Below are positions 7,193 to 17,529 of a DNA stretch of 64,000 bases, in pieces. The notes under the pieces are model-generated. The model was given only the letters and a program-made list of their open reading frames with translations. It was not told the DNA's origin and ran no database searches. Source of the DNA: Limnohabitans planktonicus II-D5 (GTDB lineage Bacteria; Pseudomonadota; Gammaproteobacteria; Burkholderiales; Burkholderiaceae_C); the NCBI RefSeq assembly GCF_001270065.2, contig NZ_LFYT02000026.1:1-64000 (forward strand). Direction: 5' to 3'. The position numbers and the translations under genes are program-made. Numbering within the stretch: the stretch's first letter is position 1; every line of letters begins with the position of its first letter.

Positions 7193-9106
7193 ATGGGTAA
7201 AACGCAAAGCTTGACAGCAAAAGACTGGAAGTTAAAAGCCATCAGTGGTTTGGTCATCTGTTCTTGGTGTTTCTCTGCCCATGCCCTCGATTTGGGTCGA
7301 TTTCAAGTTTTATCAGCCATCGGCGAGCCTTTGCACGCCGAGGTCGACATTGCCCAATACACCCCGGAAGAGTTACGCGGCCTACGCGCTCAGCTCGCTT
7401 CTCCTGCCAGCTTTCAGCAAGCGGGCATGGAGTTCAACAGTGCGCTGTACAGCGTGGCCACTACGATAGAAACTCGCAGCAATGGCAGGCCTTATATTGC
7501 CTTGAAGGGGAGTGTGCCCTTACAAGACACTTTTGTTGACTTGATCCTGGAAACACAATGGGCCACTGGTCGATTGGTCAAAAACTATGCGGTCTTGTTG
7601 ACGGCAAGCAGTGGCGACAGAAAAGCGCCTCGCAGCACATCGGAACAGACAGCTTCCACAAATTACCTGGCAGTAACACCTGCCACACCAATCGCTCAAG
7701 CTGTGCCAGCGCCTGTGCCTGTGGCCCCTCCAGCAGCCCCAGCAGAAGCCTCAGCTGCGCCACCGACGAGCGTTGAACTCAACGCACAGAACATCCCGGT
7801 CTACCGTTTTGCACCTGTCGACAACCGAACACCTGCAAATGCCACGGGCAATGTGCCGGCAGCACCTGCCGTATTGGGGGCCAAACCATCTATTGCCAGT
7901 CAAAGCGACAGCGCGTCTGAAACCTTGACGGTTCGCCCAGGTGACACGGCCTCCAAGCTGGCCTTGAGGAATCTGCCCTCGCATGTGTCGCTGGATCAGA
8001 TGCTTCTGGCCATGGTCAAGGCCAACCCGGACGCCTTCATTGAGGGCAACGTCAACCTGGTCCGTGCAGGCGCAGTATTGCGCATGCCCGCGCCCGAAGA
8101 AGCGGCGCAAATCCCACAAGCCGAAGCCCGACAAACCGTCATTGCCCAGACACGCGACTTTGCCGCCTACGCCCGGCGCTTGGCACAGTCGCCATTGCTT
8201 GTGGGCAGTGCTCAAGGGCGTGAAATGTCCGGCAAGGTGAGCACCGACCTCAAAAACAAAGAGGACAGTACACCTCAGCAAGACAGGCTGACACTGTCCA
8301 AGTCGCAAATCAGTACCACCAGCCCTGAAGCCACATTGGCGGCTGAACGCGAAAGCAAAGATGCGGCTGACCAATTGGCTGCGCTCAACAAAAACGTGCA
8401 GGAGCTCGATGCCTTGTCTAAAGGCAACGGCTCCAGCCTGCCTGGCACACCACCGGCAGCCGACAGCGAATCAAGCTTGACCAAACTGGGCGCATCGGTG
8501 CTCGATGAGTTTGCTCAAAACAAGACCATGTGGGCATGGACTACTGGGCTGATATTTGTGCTGTTGGTCTTCATTTTCTGGATCCGCCGCAAATCGTCGG
8601 CCAACGAAGAAGTGTTTGCACCCTCGTATGACGATGTGCCTCCTCACGCCTTCCAGACTTCCAGCAACTCCACCATGCGCCATCAGGACATTCCACCGCA
8701 AATGTCTTCGCTGGACCTGAACCTGGGGCCCACAGCCCCGATGGGCCCGGCCCATGCTGCAGCACCCCAGTATGGTGCGGTCAACATCATGCCCATGTCA
8801 TCAGCTCCAGCGATGACAACGCACACCCAGCCGATGCAGCCCCCCATCCAGGCCATGCCACAAGCCATGATGACACCACAGCATCAACCGGCACCAACGG
8901 TTCAAGTGCAAGTGGCCGCACCAGCGCCAGCTCCACGTGCAGCACCATCGGCTGAAGACACTGAAATGTCCAAGCTGAACCTGGCCAGCCAGTTGCTGGC
9001 CAAGGGCGACCAAGACCTGGCCCGGGCCTTGATCCTGTCGGTGGCGTCTTCTGCCACGGGTGATCTCAAGGCACGCGCCTTGCAATTGCTCGGTCAAATC
9101 CGGTGA
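7193..9106 (+). CDS. fimV: FimV-family peptidoglycan-binding inner-membrane hub protein
   Basis: 637 residues. Signal peptide ending about residue 32 (VICSWCFSAHA), then the FimV N-terminal domain LDLGRFQVLSAIGEPLHAEV, a LysM peptidoglycan-binding domain near residues 244-290 (LTVRPGDTASKLA), a Pro/Ala-rich linker, one transmembrane helix near residues 445-465 (MWAWTTGLIFVLL), a long Met/Pro/Gln-rich cytoplasmic segment, and a C-terminal helical domain (residues 585-637) like the FimV C-terminus. FimV/TspA proteins organise polar complexes and type IV pili. It is shorter than the Pseudomonas protein. Its stop overlaps the truA GTG start (GTGA), so the two are coupled. Confidence 0.85.
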   Translation: MGKTQSLTAKDWKLKAISGLVICSWCFSAHALDLGRFQVLSAIGEPLHAEVDIAQYTPEELRGLRAQLASPASFQQAGMEFNSALYSVATTIETRSNGRPYIALKGSVPLQDTFVDLILETQWATGRLVKNYAVLLTASSGDRKAPRSTSEQTASTNYLAVTPATPIAQAVPAPVPVAPPAAPAEASAAPPTSVELNAQNIPVYRFAPVDNRTPANATGNVPAAPAVLGAKPSIASQSDSASETLTVRPGDTASKLALRNLPSHVSLDQMLLAMVKANPDAFIEGNVNLVRAGAVLRMPAPEEAAQIPQAEARQTVIAQTRDFAAYARRLAQSPLLVGSAQGREMSGKVSTDLKNKEDSTPQQDRLTLSKSQISTTSPEATLAAERESKDAADQLAALNKNVQELDALSKGNGSSLPGTPPAADSESSLTKLGASVLDEFAQNKTMWAWTTGLIFVLLVFIFWIRRKSSANEEVFAPSYDDVPPHAFQTSSNSTMRHQDIPPQMSSLDLNLGPTAPMGPAHAAAPQYGAVNIMPMSSAPAMTTHTQPMQPPIQAMPQAMMTPQHQPAPTVQVQVAAPAPAPRAAPSAEDTEMSKLNLASQLLAKGDQDLARALILSVASSATGDLKARALQLLGQIR

Positions 9107-9888
9107 GACTGGCGCTGGGCGTCTGCTACTCGGGTACGGCTTACCAAGGGTGGCAAAGCCAGTCCTCTGGCCAAACCATTCAGGACAAACTCGAAAAAGC
9201 CCTCGCCCAGTTTTGCGATGTACCCCGGGTCAGCACCCTGTGTGCAGGACGCACCGATGCCGGGGTGCACGGTCTCATGCAAGTGGTGCACTTTGACACC
9301 GAACTGGAGCGCGATCCCTACTCCTGGGTGCGCGGCACCAACCGGTATTTGCCCACTGACATTGCGGTGCAGTGGGCGCAATATGTGCCTGACAGCTTCC
9401 ATTGCCGCGCCAGCGCCACCGGCAGACGCTACATCTATGTGGTGCTCGACTCGATCGTGCGCCCCAGCCTGGAGGCGGGCCGCGTGGGCTGGGTGTACCG
9501 CCCTCTGGCCGAAGCAAGCATGCGCCAAGCCAGCGAGCATCTGCTGGGTGAGCACGACTTTTCGTCGTTTAGGGCCAGCAGTTGCCAGGCGCTGTCGCCT
9601 GTCAAAACGCTGCGGCACATCCGCATCACCCGGCACGGCGCGTATTGGCGCTTTGAGTTCGAAGGCAACGCCTTTTTGCACCACATGATCCGAAACATCA
9701 TGGGATGCCTGGTCACAATTGGCCAAGGCCACCAGTCACCCGACTGGATGCGGGAGGTACTTTTGGCCCAAAGCCGCGATGCCGCAGCACCCACCTTTTC
9801 GCCCGATGGCCTGTACTTTGCCGGGCCCATCTACAGCCCCGAATGGGGCCTGCCCGACACCACCCCTGCTTTTGATTGGTTGCCATGA
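9103..9888 (+). CDS. truA: tRNA pseudouridine(38-40) synthase
   Basis: Converts U38-U40 of the tRNA anticodon arm to pseudouridine. 261 residues with the catalytic Asp52 in CAGRTDAGVHG. The start is the GTG at 9103 overlapping the fimV stop by 4 nt, giving MRLALGVCYSGTAYQGWQ, the expected N-terminus. The stop overlaps the trpF ATG by 4 nt. Placement between fimV and trpF is normal for Comamonadaceae. Confidence 0.95.
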   Translation: MRLALGVCYSGTAYQGWQSQSSGQTIQDKLEKALAQFCDVPRVSTLCAGRTDAGVHGLMQVVHFDTELERDPYSWVRGTNRYLPTDIAVQWAQYVPDSFHCRASATGRRYIYVVLDSIVRPSLEAGRVGWVYRPLAEASMRQASEHLLGEHDFSSFRASSCQALSPVKTLRHIRITRHGAYWRFEFEGNAFLHHMIRNIMGCLVTIGQGHQSPDWMREVLLAQSRDAAAPTFSPDGLYFAGPIYSPEWGLPDTTPAFDWLP

Positions 9889-10580
9889 CGCTGATCAGCC
9901 CCGCCACACAGCACCGCACCCGCATCAAGATGTGCGGTTTCACCCGCGAAGCGGATGTGTTGGCCGCCTGCGCCGCGGGTGCAGACGCCATTGGTTTCGT
10001 GCTTTACCCGCCCAGCCCACGCAGTGTGAGCGTCGAGCGCGCAGCCGATCTGGCCCGCCTGCTGCCCGCTTTTGTGACACCCGTGCTGCTCTTCGTCAAC
10101 GAGACACCTGCGCGGATCGAAGCGGCTTGCACAGCCGTGCCGGGCGCTTTGCTGCAGTTTCATGGCGACGAATCGGCCGACTTCTGCCAAGACATGTCGC
10201 AGCGCACAGGTCGCCCCCACCTCAAAGCCGCCCGAATTCCCCTGTCCAAGGTCCATGACTTCGACTTGCTAGAATTTGCCCACATTCATCAAGCAGCCCA
10301 AGCCCTCTTGCTCGACGCGCATGTCGACGGATACGGCGGCGGCGGAAAAACATTCCATTGGTCACTCCTGCCACCAAACGTCAATGCTCACCTCGTTTTG
10401 TCTGGTGGACTCACACCTGCAAACGTGGGCGATGGCATTCGTGCACTGCGCACGCACGGCCTGTCTCTGGCCGTTGACGTGAGCTCCGGCATCGAAGCAG
10501 GCAAGGGCCTCAAAGATGCCGACAAAATGCGGCAGTTTGTCCAGGCGGTGCGCACCGCAGACAACGCACTCTCCCTTTAA
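9885..10580 (+). CDS. trpF: Phosphoribosylanthranilate isomerase
   Basis: Performs the Amadori rearrangement of phosphoribosylanthranilate in tryptophan synthesis. 231 residues of a TIM barrel with RIKMCGFT at the N-terminus (catalytic Cys), [11 protein letters not shown], and the phosphate-binding [14 protein letters not shown] and LSGGL segments. I chose ATG 9885, which overlaps the truA stop (ATGA), over an in-frame TTG at 9876. trpB follows after an 86-nt gap with no recognisable attenuator. Confidence 0.95.
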   Translation: MTLISPATQHRTRIKMCGFTREADVLAACAAGADAIGFVLYPPSPRSVSVERAADLARLLPAFVTPVLLFVNETPARIEAACTAVPGALLQFHGDESADFCQDMSQRTGRPHLKAARIPLSKVHDFDLLEFAHIHQAAQALLLDAHVDGYGGGGKTFHWSLLPPNVNAHLVLSGGLTPANVGDGIRALRTHGLSLAVDVSSGIEAGKGLKDADKMRQFVQAVRTADNALSL

Positions 10581-10666
10581 ATCAGTCCACGGGCACGCCT
10601 CGGCTTACTTTGCAGCACTCAGCCCTGCAAGCACCGAGCGGCCCCGCCCTAACGAAGGCCATCACC

Positions 10667-11944
10667 ATGTTCGATTACCAACAACCCGACCTCAAAGGCC
10701 ATTTCGGCATCTATGGCGGCAGTTTCGTCAGTGAAACACTGACGCACGCCATCAACGAGCTCAAAGCCGCCTACGCCCAGTACCAGCACGACCCGGCCTT
10801 CATCGCCGAATTCAAGTCGGAGCTGGCGCACTTTGTGGGCCGCCCCTCACCCGTTTACCACGCGGCCCGCATGAGCCGTGAAATGGGCGGCGCGCAAATT
10901 TTCTTGAAGCGTGAAGACCTGAACCACACCGGTGCCCACAAGATCAACAACACCATCGGCCAGGCCATGCTGGCCAAGCGCATGGGCAAGCCGCGCATCA
11001 TTGCTGAGACGGGCGCAGGCCAGCACGGCGTGGCCACGGCCACCATCTGCGCCCGCTACGGCCTGGAATGCGTGGTCTACATGGGCGCCGAAGACGTCAA
11101 ACGCCAAAGCCCCAACGTCTACCGCATGAAGCTCTTGGGTGCCACGGTCGTTCCCGTGGAGTCCGGCAGCAAAACCCTCAAAGACGCCCTGAACGAAGCC
11201 ATGCGCGACTGGGTGGCCAATGTGGATAACACCTTCTACATCATCGGCACTGTGGCCGGGCCGCACCCCTACCCCATGATGGTGCGAGACTTCCAAAGCG
11301 TGATCGGTGAGGAATGCCTCACGCAAATGCCCGAGATGTTCAAAACGCTCCAAATGGCAGAGCAGCAGCCCGACGCCGTGATCGCCTGCGTAGGCGGTGG
11401 CAGCAACGCCATGGGCATCTTCTACCCCTACATCCCGCACGATAAAACCCGCCTGATCGGCGTGGAAGCTGCAGGCGAAGGTCTGGACACGGGCAAGCAC
11501 TCCGCCTCGCTGCAACTGGGCACACCCGGCGTGCTGCACGGCAACCGCACTTACATCTTGCAAGACGAAAACGGCCAGATCACCGAAACGCACAGTGTGA
11601 GCGCGGGTTTGGACTACCCCGGCGTCGGCCCCGAGCATGCCTTCTTGAAGGACATTGGCCGCGCCGAGTACGTGGGCATCACCGACAAGGAAGCGCTGGA
11701 AGCCTTCCACTACCTGTGCCGCACCGAGGGCATCATCCCCGCCCTCGAATCGAGCCACGCCGTGGCTTATGCCATGAAGTTGGCGAAGACCATGCGTTCT
11801 GATCAAAGCATTCTGGTCAACCTGTCGGGTCGTGGCGACAAGGACATCGGCACCGTGGCCGATTTGTCGAACGCCGATTTTTATTGCCGCCCCAGCTGCC
11901 AAGGCCAGTCGGTCAAAGGCATCTTCGTTCAGCGTTCGGCGTGA
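10667..11944 (+). CDS. trpB: Tryptophan synthase beta subunit
   Basis: PLP enzyme that condenses indole with serine to give tryptophan. 425 residues; the PLP lysine is K92 in HTGAHKINN and the phosphate-binding loop is [11 protein letters not shown] 10667 gives [18 protein letters not shown] and has GAAGG about 9 nt upstream; an in-frame upstream start at 10610 lacks support. It is separated from trpA by a 70-nt gap that holds short heptamer repeats. Confidence 0.97.
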   Translation: MFDYQQPDLKGHFGIYGGSFVSETLTHAINELKAAYAQYQHDPAFIAEFKSELAHFVGRPSPVYHAARMSREMGGAQIFLKREDLNHTGAHKINNTIGQAMLAKRMGKPRIIAETGAGQHGVATATICARYGLECVVYMGAEDVKRQSPNVYRMKLLGATVVPVESGSKTLKDALNEAMRDWVANVDNTFYIIGTVAGPHPYPMMVRDFQSVIGEECLTQMPEMFKTLQMAEQQPDAVIACVGGGSNAMGIFYPYIPHDKTRLIGVEAAGEGLDTGKHSASLQLGTPGVLHGNRTYILQDENGQITETHSVSAGLDYPGVGPEHAFLKDIGRAEYVGITDKEALEAFHYLCRTEGIIPALESSHAVAYAMKLAKTMRSDQSILVNLSGRGDKDIGTVADLSNADFYCRPSCQGQSVKGIFVQRSA

Positions 11945-11977
11945 AGCGTTTTGCGCCTTGCCAAGCCCCCCCCACAT

Positions 11978-12009
11978 CAACGCCCAACGCCCAACACTTA
12001 ACGCCTAAC
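11978..12009 (+). repeat. Heptamer (CAACGCC) repeats between trpB and trpA
   Basis: CAACGCC CAACGCC CAACACT TAACGCC TAACC: about four and a half tandem 7-mers. On the other strand this is GGCGTTG, the same heptamer (circularly permuted) as the larger array at 19091-19174. Confidence 0.7.
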
Positions 12010-12014
12010 CGATC

Positions 12015-12824
12015 ATGAGCCGCATCGACGCCACCCTCTCCGCCCTGAAGTCTCAGGGCCGCAAAGCCCTGATCCCGTATGTCACGGCAGGCTTCCCCCA
12101 AAAAACCACCACCGTGCCCCTGATGCATGCCATGGCCGAAGCCGGGGCCGACATCATCGAGCTGGGGGTGCCGTTTTCAGACCCCTCGGCCGACGGCCCG
12201 GTGATCCAAAAAGCGGGCGACAAAGCCCTGGCTCTGGGCATTGGCACCGTGCAAGTGCTGGCCATGGTGCGCGAATTCCGCCAAACCAACACCACCACCC
12301 CGGTGGTGCTGATGGGTTACGCCAACCCAGTGGAGCGCTACGACCAGAAACACGGCGCTGACAGCTTCATCCGAGACGCCTCGGCAGCGGGTGTGGACGG
12401 CGTGCTGATCGTCGACTACCCGCCCGAAGAGTGCGTCGAATTTGCCGCCAAGCTGCGCGCCCACAGCATGGACCTGATCTTCTTGCTGGCCCCCACCAGC
12501 ACCGACGAGCGCATGCAGCAGGTGGCCCAAGTGGCCAGCGGCTATGTGTATTACGTGTCGCTCAAGGGCGTGACCGGCTCGGGCACGCTCGACACCGACG
12601 CGGTCGAGGCCATGCTGCCGCGCATTCGCCAGCACGTCAGCGTGCCCGTCGGCGTAGGTTTTGGCATCCGCGACGCTCAGACCGCCAAGGCCATCAGCCG
12701 CGTGGCCGACGCGGTGGTGATCGGCAGCCGATTGATCCAGTTGATCGATGCGGCCCCAACTGAGCAGATCAACAGCGTGGCCGCAGAGTTCCTGAGCGGT
12801 ATCCGCCAGGCGCTTGACGCCTGA
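12015..12824 (+). CDS. trpA: Tryptophan synthase alpha subunit
   Basis: Cleaves indole-3-glycerol phosphate to indole, which is channelled to TrpB. 269 residues of a TIM barrel; catalytic Glu49 and Asp60 are in [16 protein letters not shown], and the phosphate-binding [11 protein letters not shown] and VVIGSRLI segments are near residues 215-240. Start ATG 12015. Lies between trpB and accD, as usual in beta-proteobacteria. Confidence 0.96.
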   Translation: MSRIDATLSALKSQGRKALIPYVTAGFPQKTTTVPLMHAMAEAGADIIELGVPFSDPSADGPVIQKAGDKALALGIGTVQVLAMVREFRQTNTTTPVVLMGYANPVERYDQKHGADSFIRDASAAGVDGVLIVDYPPEECVEFAAKLRAHSMDLIFLLAPTSTDERMQQVAQVASGYVYYVSLKGVTGSGTLDTDAVEAMLPRIRQHVSVPVGVGFGIRDAQTAKAISRVADAVVIGSRLIQLIDAAPTEQINSVAAEFLSGIRQALDA

Positions 12825-12899
12825 ACTGTCCCGTCACCGAAAGCCGACAAAAGCACCGAAAGCGTTTCAACGATAATCCGCCCCTGAAGGAGAATCCTC

Positions 12900-13772
12900 A
12901 TGAGTTGGCTAGAAAAACTGCTCCCCCCAAAAATCCAGCACACCGACCCGGCCGACCGCCGCTCGGTGCCTGAAGGCTTGTGGGTCAAATGCCCCAGCTG
13001 CGAGACCGTGCTTTACAAGACCGACCTCGAAGAAAACCAGAACGTCTGCCCCAGCTGCTCGCACCACCTGCGCATTGGCGCTCGTGCCCGCCTGAACAGC
13101 TTCCTGGACGGCGAAGGCCGCTACGAAATCGGCCAGGAAGTGGTGCCGGTTGACCCGATCAAGTTCAAAGACAGCCGCAAATACCCTGAGCGCCTGAAAG
13201 AAGCCATGGACAACACCGGTGAAACCGATGCCCTGGTGGTCATGGGTGGTGCCGTGCACAGCATTGAGTTGGTGGTGGCTTGTTTCGAGTTCGACTTCAT
13301 GGGCGGCTCCATGGGCTCGGTGGTGGGCGAGCGCTTTGTGCGCGGCGTGGAAACCGCCATCGCGCAAAAAGTGCCTTTCGTGTGCTTCACCGCCACGGGT
13401 GGCGCCCGCATGCAAGAAGGCCTGCTGTCACTCATGCAAATGGCCAAAACCAACGCCGCACTGACCCGCCTGGCCAAAAAAGGCCTGCCCTACATCAGCG
13501 TGCTGACCGATCCCACCATGGGCGGTGTGTCGGCCGGTTTTGCCTTCTTGGGTGATGTGGTCATTGCCGAACCCAAAGCCCTGATCGGATTTGCCGGTCC
13601 CCGCGTGATCGAAAGCACCGTGCGCGTGACCTTGCCCGAGGGCTTCCAGCGTGCGGAGTTCCTGCAAACCAAAGGCGCGGTGGACTTCATCTGCGATCGC
13701 CGTGAACTGCGCAAAACCATCGCCAGCACCCTGGCCATGCTGCAACGCCAACCGGCCGATGCCGTGAGTTGA
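12900..13772 (+). CDS. accD: Acetyl-CoA carboxylase carboxyltransferase subunit beta
   Basis: With AccA forms the carboxyltransferase that makes malonyl-CoA, the first step of fatty acid synthesis. 290 residues with the N-terminal four-cysteine zinc ribbon C31-x2-C34-x15-C50-x2-C53, then the crotonase-fold domain containing [10 protein letters not shown] and [12 protein letters not shown] strong AAGGAGA precedes ATG 12900. A perfect terminator stem follows, so this ends the fimV-truA-trp-acc run. Confidence 0.97.
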   Translation: MSWLEKLLPPKIQHTDPADRRSVPEGLWVKCPSCETVLYKTDLEENQNVCPSCSHHLRIGARARLNSFLDGEGRYEIGQEVVPVDPIKFKDSRKYPERLKEAMDNTGETDALVVMGGAVHSIELVVACFEFDFMGGSMGSVVGERFVRGVETAIAQKVPFVCFTATGGARMQEGLLSLMQMAKTNAALTRLAKKGLPYISVLTDPTMGGVSAGFAFLGDVVIAEPKALIGFAGPRVIESTVRVTLPEGFQRAEFLQTKGAVDFICDRRELRKTIASTLAMLQRQPADAVS

Positions 13773-13786
13773 ACGTTTGCCCACAC

Positions 13787-13820
13787 ATGACAAAGGCCCT
13801 CAAATGAGGGCCTTTGTCAT
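13787..13820 (+). terminator. Terminator hairpin after accD
   Basis: Perfect 16-bp inverted repeat: ATGACAAAGGCCCTCA pairs with TGAGGGCCTTTGTCAT around AA. The 3' arm supplies TTTG but there is no longer U-run. Confidence 0.8.
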
Positions 13821-13878
13821 TGCAGGATGGGTCACCGAATCGCAACAACCAAGCTGGCCGTAGCGGCGCACCACCCAA

Positions 13879-14139
13879 GTCGGACTCTTCGAGTGCCGAC
13901 CTACAACACAGCGCCCCGCAGGTAGGTGGTCGAAGCCCCCGACGTTTGCTTGAACCACCATAACGCCGCAGTCACCCGCTCCTGCTCACCACCCTCGTCG
14001 GACTCTTCGAGTGCCGACCTACAAGACAGCACCCGTAGGTCGGTGGTCGAAGACCCCGACGTTTGCTTGAACCACCATAAAGCCGCAGTCACCCGCTCCT
14101 GCGCACCACCCACGTCGGACTCTTCGAGTGCCGACCTGC
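13879..14139. repeat. BIME-like cluster of five REP hairpins
   Basis: This fills most of the accD-yggT gap (13773-14168), which has no gene. Inverted REPs at 13879-13904, 13997-14022 and 14114-14139 (core GTCGGACTCTTCGAGT then GCCGACC); direct REPs at 13922-13943 (eroded) and 14035-14060 (GTAGGTCGGTGGTC ... CCGAC). Each is GTAG plus an imperfect hairpin with a bulged base. The intervening sequence (GTTTGCTTGAACCACC... to ...CACCACC) is also repeated, giving a period of 117-118 bp. Confidence 0.85.
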
Positions 14140-14168
14140 GAGAGAAGTCGCGACCGTGCATCAGCACA

Positions 14169-14717
14169 TCAGCGCATCAGGCTCATCTGCAGGCCTGAAA
14201 GCAGCATCCCCAGCAACTGCAACACCAGCAACAGTGCTATGGGCGACAAATCGATGCCCCCCAACAGGGGCACGACACGCTGAAAAGGACGCAAAAAAGG
14301 CTCACACAAACGCATGGCCATCACATGTATAGGCGCACCCGGGTTGACCCAGGACGTGATGGCCAGCACCAGGACCAGCGCACTCAAGGCCGAGACCAGC
14401 AACTGCACCAGCCCGATCAGGCTGACCAAGGGCAGCAGGGCCAAAGCGCCGTGTCCACCCGCCACCAGCCAAAGCAGCAAAAACTGCACCAACTTGATCA
14501 ACCAAGCGGCCACCAGACTCGACAAGTCCCAAGCCGACACGGAAGGAATGACTTTGCGCAACGGCAAAATCAGCCAATCCGTCATCGCAAACACAAAACG
14601 CCCCAAGGGTTGATTGAAAGAAACGCGCTGCCACTGCATCAGAAAACGCAGCAAACAGGTGCCCGCCACCAAGCCCGCGACCACTTCCAACACCATACTG
14701 ACCATCTGAAACCACAT
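14169..14717 (-). CDS. YggT family integral membrane protein
   Basis: 182 residues with four to five hydrophobic helices in two similar halves, each with the YggT pattern (QPLGRFVFAMTDWLILPLRKVIP and PFLRPFQRVVP...GGIDLSPIALLL). The family is found near cell-division and osmotic-stress genes; its molecular role is poorly known. ATG 14717 has AGGAGA 7 nt upstream; the longer frame to 14783 is not needed. It is divergent from the LON-domain gene with overlapping upstream regions. Confidence 0.85.
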   Translation of the reverse strand: MWFQMVSMVLEVVAGLVAGTCLLRFLMQWQRVSFNQPLGRFVFAMTDWLILPLRKVIPSVSAWDLSSLVAAWLIKLVQFLLLWLVAGGHGALALLPLVSLIGLVQLLVSALSALVLVLAITSWVNPGAPIHVMAMRLCEPFLRPFQRVVPLLGGIDLSPIALLLVLQLLGMLLSGLQMSLMR

Positions 14718-14749
14718 TGCTTTTCTCCTGCTCGTGCGATGATACCCAG

Positions 14750-15448
14750 ATGAATTCCGCGCCCACCCCATCCCCCGCTTCATGGACGGAATTGCCCCTG
14801 TTCCCCCTGGGCACCGTGCTTTTTCCCGGCGCTTTGTTGCCCCTGCAACTCTTTGAGCTGCGATATCTGCACATGATTGGCGAATGCGAACGCCAAGGCT
14901 CCGGCTTTGGCGTGGTGACGCTCACCCAAGGGCGCGAAGTGCACCGGCCTGGCGAAGCGGCCGAACAGTTTGAAGCCATGGGCACGCGAGTGCAGATCGA
15001 GCGCATCGAGCGGCCTCAGCCCGGATTGGTCATGGTCTGGTGTCGGGGTGTGGAGAAATTCAGCATCCAGGCCACGCAGCAGCGCAGCAATGGCATGTGG
15101 ACGGGCCAAGTGCAAGCCCTGCCCCCTGAGCCGGCCGTGCAAGTGCCAGAAGACCTGCAACACCTGTCGGCGCACATGCACGACATCCTGACCCAAGTGA
15201 GCGAACAAGCCAGCGTGGTGCCCCACTGGGCCGAAGCCTGGCGGCTGCAGGACTGCAGCTGGCTGTCCCACCGCTGGGGCGAATTGCTGCCCTTGCCCCT
15301 GCAGATGAAATACCGACTTTTTGCCCTGCAAGAGCCCCTGATGCGGCTGGAGTTGATCGGCGACATGGTGGCGCCCTCTGAGCGCGCTCCTCAGCCTTCG
15401 GCCACGCCGCCAGGCAGCCCCGGCCAAAAGCCCCCCGCGAACTCTTAA
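14750..15448 (+). CDS. LON substrate-binding domain protein (peptidase S16-like, no protease domain)
   Basis: 232 residues. The segment [25 protein letters not shown] is the start of the Lon N-terminal (LON/PUA-like) domain, which fills the protein; there is no AAA or Ser-Lys protease domain. Such stand-alone LON proteins are common in proteobacteria and have no firm function. ATG 14750 gives MNSAPTPSP; a longer TTG frame from 14717 is less likely. The C-terminus is Pro/Ser-rich. It precedes lysS by 100 nt. Confidence 0.85.
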   Translation: MNSAPTPSPASWTELPLFPLGTVLFPGALLPLQLFELRYLHMIGECERQGSGFGVVTLTQGREVHRPGEAAEQFEAMGTRVQIERIERPQPGLVMVWCRGVEKFSIQATQQRSNGMWTGQVQALPPEPAVQVPEDLQHLSAHMHDILTQVSEQASVVPHWAEAWRLQDCSWLSHRWGELLPLPLQMKYRLFALQEPLMRLELIGDMVAPSERAPQPSATPPGSPGQKPPANS

Positions 15449-15548
15449 AATAGCGGGTTTTGCGCCTTGGCGCAGCCTTGCCCTCCTTTCATTGACGTCA
15501 TCCAGGTTCAGGCACGCATTGCGCCCCGACCCCAACCACCAGCCACAC

Positions 15549-17105
15549 ATGTCCGACACCCAAGCCTCAGCAGCAGCACCCACGCCAGCCCCACAAGATG
15601 AAAACCAGCTGATCGCCGAGCGCCGTGAAAAGCTCAAGGCCATGCGGCAGGCGCAAGCCGATGGCAAAGGCGTGGCCTTCCCCAACGACTTCAAGCCCGA
15701 GCACCACGCGGCCAACCTGCACCAAGCCCATGGCGACAAAGACGCCGAAGCCCTGAACGGCGAAGGCGTGGCCAAAACCATGGCCAAAGTCGCGGGCCGC
15801 ATGATGCTCAAGCGCGTGATGGGCAAGGCCAGTTTTGCCACGCTGCAAGACGCCACGGGCCGCATCCAGGTCTATGTGACCCGCGACGATGTGGGCGAAG
15901 AGCTGTACGCCCTGTTCAAACACTGGGACCTGGGCGACATCGTGGGCGTGGAAGGCCATTTGTTCAAAACCCGCACGGGCGAATTGTCGATCCACGCGAC
16001 CAGCATCCGCATGCTCACCAAGAGCCTGCGCCCCATGCCCGACAAGTTCCACGGTGTCGCCGACCAGGAAGTCAAGTACCGCCAGCGCTATGTGGACCTG
16101 ATGACCGACGAAACCGCCCGCAAGCGCTTTGCGGTCCGCAGCAAGGCCGTGAGCGGCATTCGCGAGTTCATGGTTCAACACGGCTTTTTGGAAGTCGAAA
16201 CGCCCATGCTGCACCCCATTCCCGGTGGTGCCAACGCCAAACCCTTTGTGACGCACCACAACGCGCTGGACCAAGAGATGTTTTTGCGCATCGCGCCCGA
16301 GTTGTACCTCAAGCGTTTGCTGGTGGGGGGCTTTGAGCGTGTGTTTGAGATCAACCGCAACTTCCGCAACGAAGGCATCTCGGTGCGACACAACCCCGAG
16401 TTCACCATGATGGAGTTCTACGCAGCCTACTGGAACTACCAGGACCTGATGGGATTTACCGAAAGCCTGATCCGCGACGCAGCCATGACCGCTGCGGGCA
16501 CTCTCGACCTGACCTACAACGGCAAGCCCGTGGACCTGAACAAGCCTTTCGCCCGCATGACCATCCGCGAAGCCATCGTCAAGCACACCGAAGCCGGTGA
16601 AAACGTGGACAACGCCGAGTGGCTGATCAATGCCCTGAAAAAGCTGGGCATGAGCGAAGCCAAGGACAAGCTGTCCACCCGCAGCCTGGCCAGCTTGCAG
16701 GTGTTTTACTTTGAGGAAACCGTGGAAGACAAGCTCTGGGAGCCGACCTTCATCATGGAGCACCCCACCGAGATCAGCCCGCTGGCCCGCGCCAACGACA
16801 ACCGCCCCGAAGTGACCGAGCGCTTTGAGCTCTACATCACTGGCCGCGAGTTCGGCAATGGCTTCAGTGAGTTGAACGACGCCGAAGACCAAGCCGCACG
16901 CTTCCAAGCCCAAGTCGCCGCCAAAGACGACGGCGACGACGAAGCCATGTACTACGACCACGACTTTGTGCGCGCCCTCGAATACGGCATGCCGCCTGCG
17001 GGCGGCTGCGGCATCGGCATTGACCGCCTGATGATGCTGCTGACCGACAGCGCCAGCATCCGCGATGTGATCCTGTTCCCGGCCCTGCGTCACGTGCAAG
17101 AATAA
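15549..17105 (+). CDS. lysS: Lysyl-tRNA synthetase, class II
   Basis: Charges tRNA-Lys. 518 residues with an N-terminal OB-fold anticodon-binding domain ([13 protein letters not shown] region near residues 105-120) and the class II catalytic core: motif 2 [19 protein letters not shown] and motif 3 [18 protein letters not shown] 15549 ([14 protein letters not shown]) was preferred to an in-frame upstream start at 15492. A terminator follows. Confidence 0.96.
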   Translation: MSDTQASAAAPTPAPQDENQLIAERREKLKAMRQAQADGKGVAFPNDFKPEHHAANLHQAHGDKDAEALNGEGVAKTMAKVAGRMMLKRVMGKASFATLQDATGRIQVYVTRDDVGEELYALFKHWDLGDIVGVEGHLFKTRTGELSIHATSIRMLTKSLRPMPDKFHGVADQEVKYRQRYVDLMTDETARKRFAVRSKAVSGIREFMVQHGFLEVETPMLHPIPGGANAKPFVTHHNALDQEMFLRIAPELYLKRLLVGGFERVFEINRNFRNEGISVRHNPEFTMMEFYAAYWNYQDLMGFTESLIRDAAMTAAGTLDLTYNGKPVDLNKPFARMTIREAIVKHTEAGENVDNAEWLINALKKLGMSEAKDKLSTRSLASLQVFYFEETVEDKLWEPTFIMEHPTEISPLARANDNRPEVTERFELYITGREFGNGFSELNDAEDQAARFQAQVAAKDDGDDEAMYYDHDFVRALEYGMPPAGGCGIGIDRLMMLLTDSASIRDVILFPALRHVQE

Positions 17106-17124
17106 GCGCTCAAAGCCTCACAAA

Positions 17125-17146
17125 CAACCCGGCCATGGCCGGGTTG
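17125..17146 (+). terminator. Terminator hairpin after lysS
   Basis: CAACCCGGCC / GGCCGGGTTG around a 2-nt AT, followed by CTTCAT; strong stem with a poor U-run, between convergent lysS and the next gene. Confidence 0.7.
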
Positions 17147-17166
17147 CTTCATGGATCCATCACGGC

Positions 17167-17505
17167 TCAGCCCCGCCGCTCAGGGGGCAAACGAGGCGCG
17201 TCTTCGACCACCTCGCGCACTTCGACATCGACCACCTGATCGCCGAAAGAGCGAGTCTGCGCACGGCCCCAAGCCTCTTCAGAACCGGGGGCGGTTTGCC
17301 CACGGAAACCGCCTTGGCCAAAGTTCTTGCGCATGGCGCTGAACTGTTGCCAGACCATCACCACCTGCGGCTTGCGCCCGGTCAGCAGCCAGCGCAGCGT
17401 GGCCCAGACAATGTAGAGCCCTAAGGCCACCACCAGGCCCAGCAAAAAAGCCAGTCCCATGAAGGTCATGAACAGTCGAAACACCCAAGTCAGCAAAGTG
17501 GCCAC
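17167..17505 (-). CDS. Small membrane protein of unknown function
   Basis: 112 residues with one or two N-terminal hydrophobic helices (LFMTFMGLAFLLGLVVALGLYIVWA) and a polar C-terminal tail that includes DVEVREV. I do not recognise a named family. The start is a GTG at 17505, preceded by GAGAAAG. It sits between lysS (convergent) and nagZ (24 nt upstream, same strand) and is probably co-transcribed with nagZ. Confidence 0.6.
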   Translation of the reverse strand: MATLLTWVFRLFMTFMGLAFLLGLVVALGLYIVWATLRWLLTGRKPQVVMVWQQFSAMRKNFGQGGFRGQTAPGSEEAWGRAQTRSFGDQVVDVEVREVVEDAPRLPPERRG

Positions 17506-17529
17506 AACTTTTTCTTTCTCAAAACAACA

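Noticed and set aside
7193..9106. FimV as a recent acquisition or fusion
   Set aside because: Pro/Ala/Met/Gln-rich composition is typical of FimV linkers and the asd-fimV-truA order is normal in the family.
13879..14139. CRISPR-like array (regular repeats with spacers)
   Set aside because: The spacers are themselves repeated and the repeats are GTAG-headed hairpins in alternating orientation; no cas genes. This is a REP/BIME cluster.
15567..17099. 510-codon open frame opposite lysS
   Set aside because: Antisense shadow; Val/Gly/His-rich with no motif, and lysS is certain.
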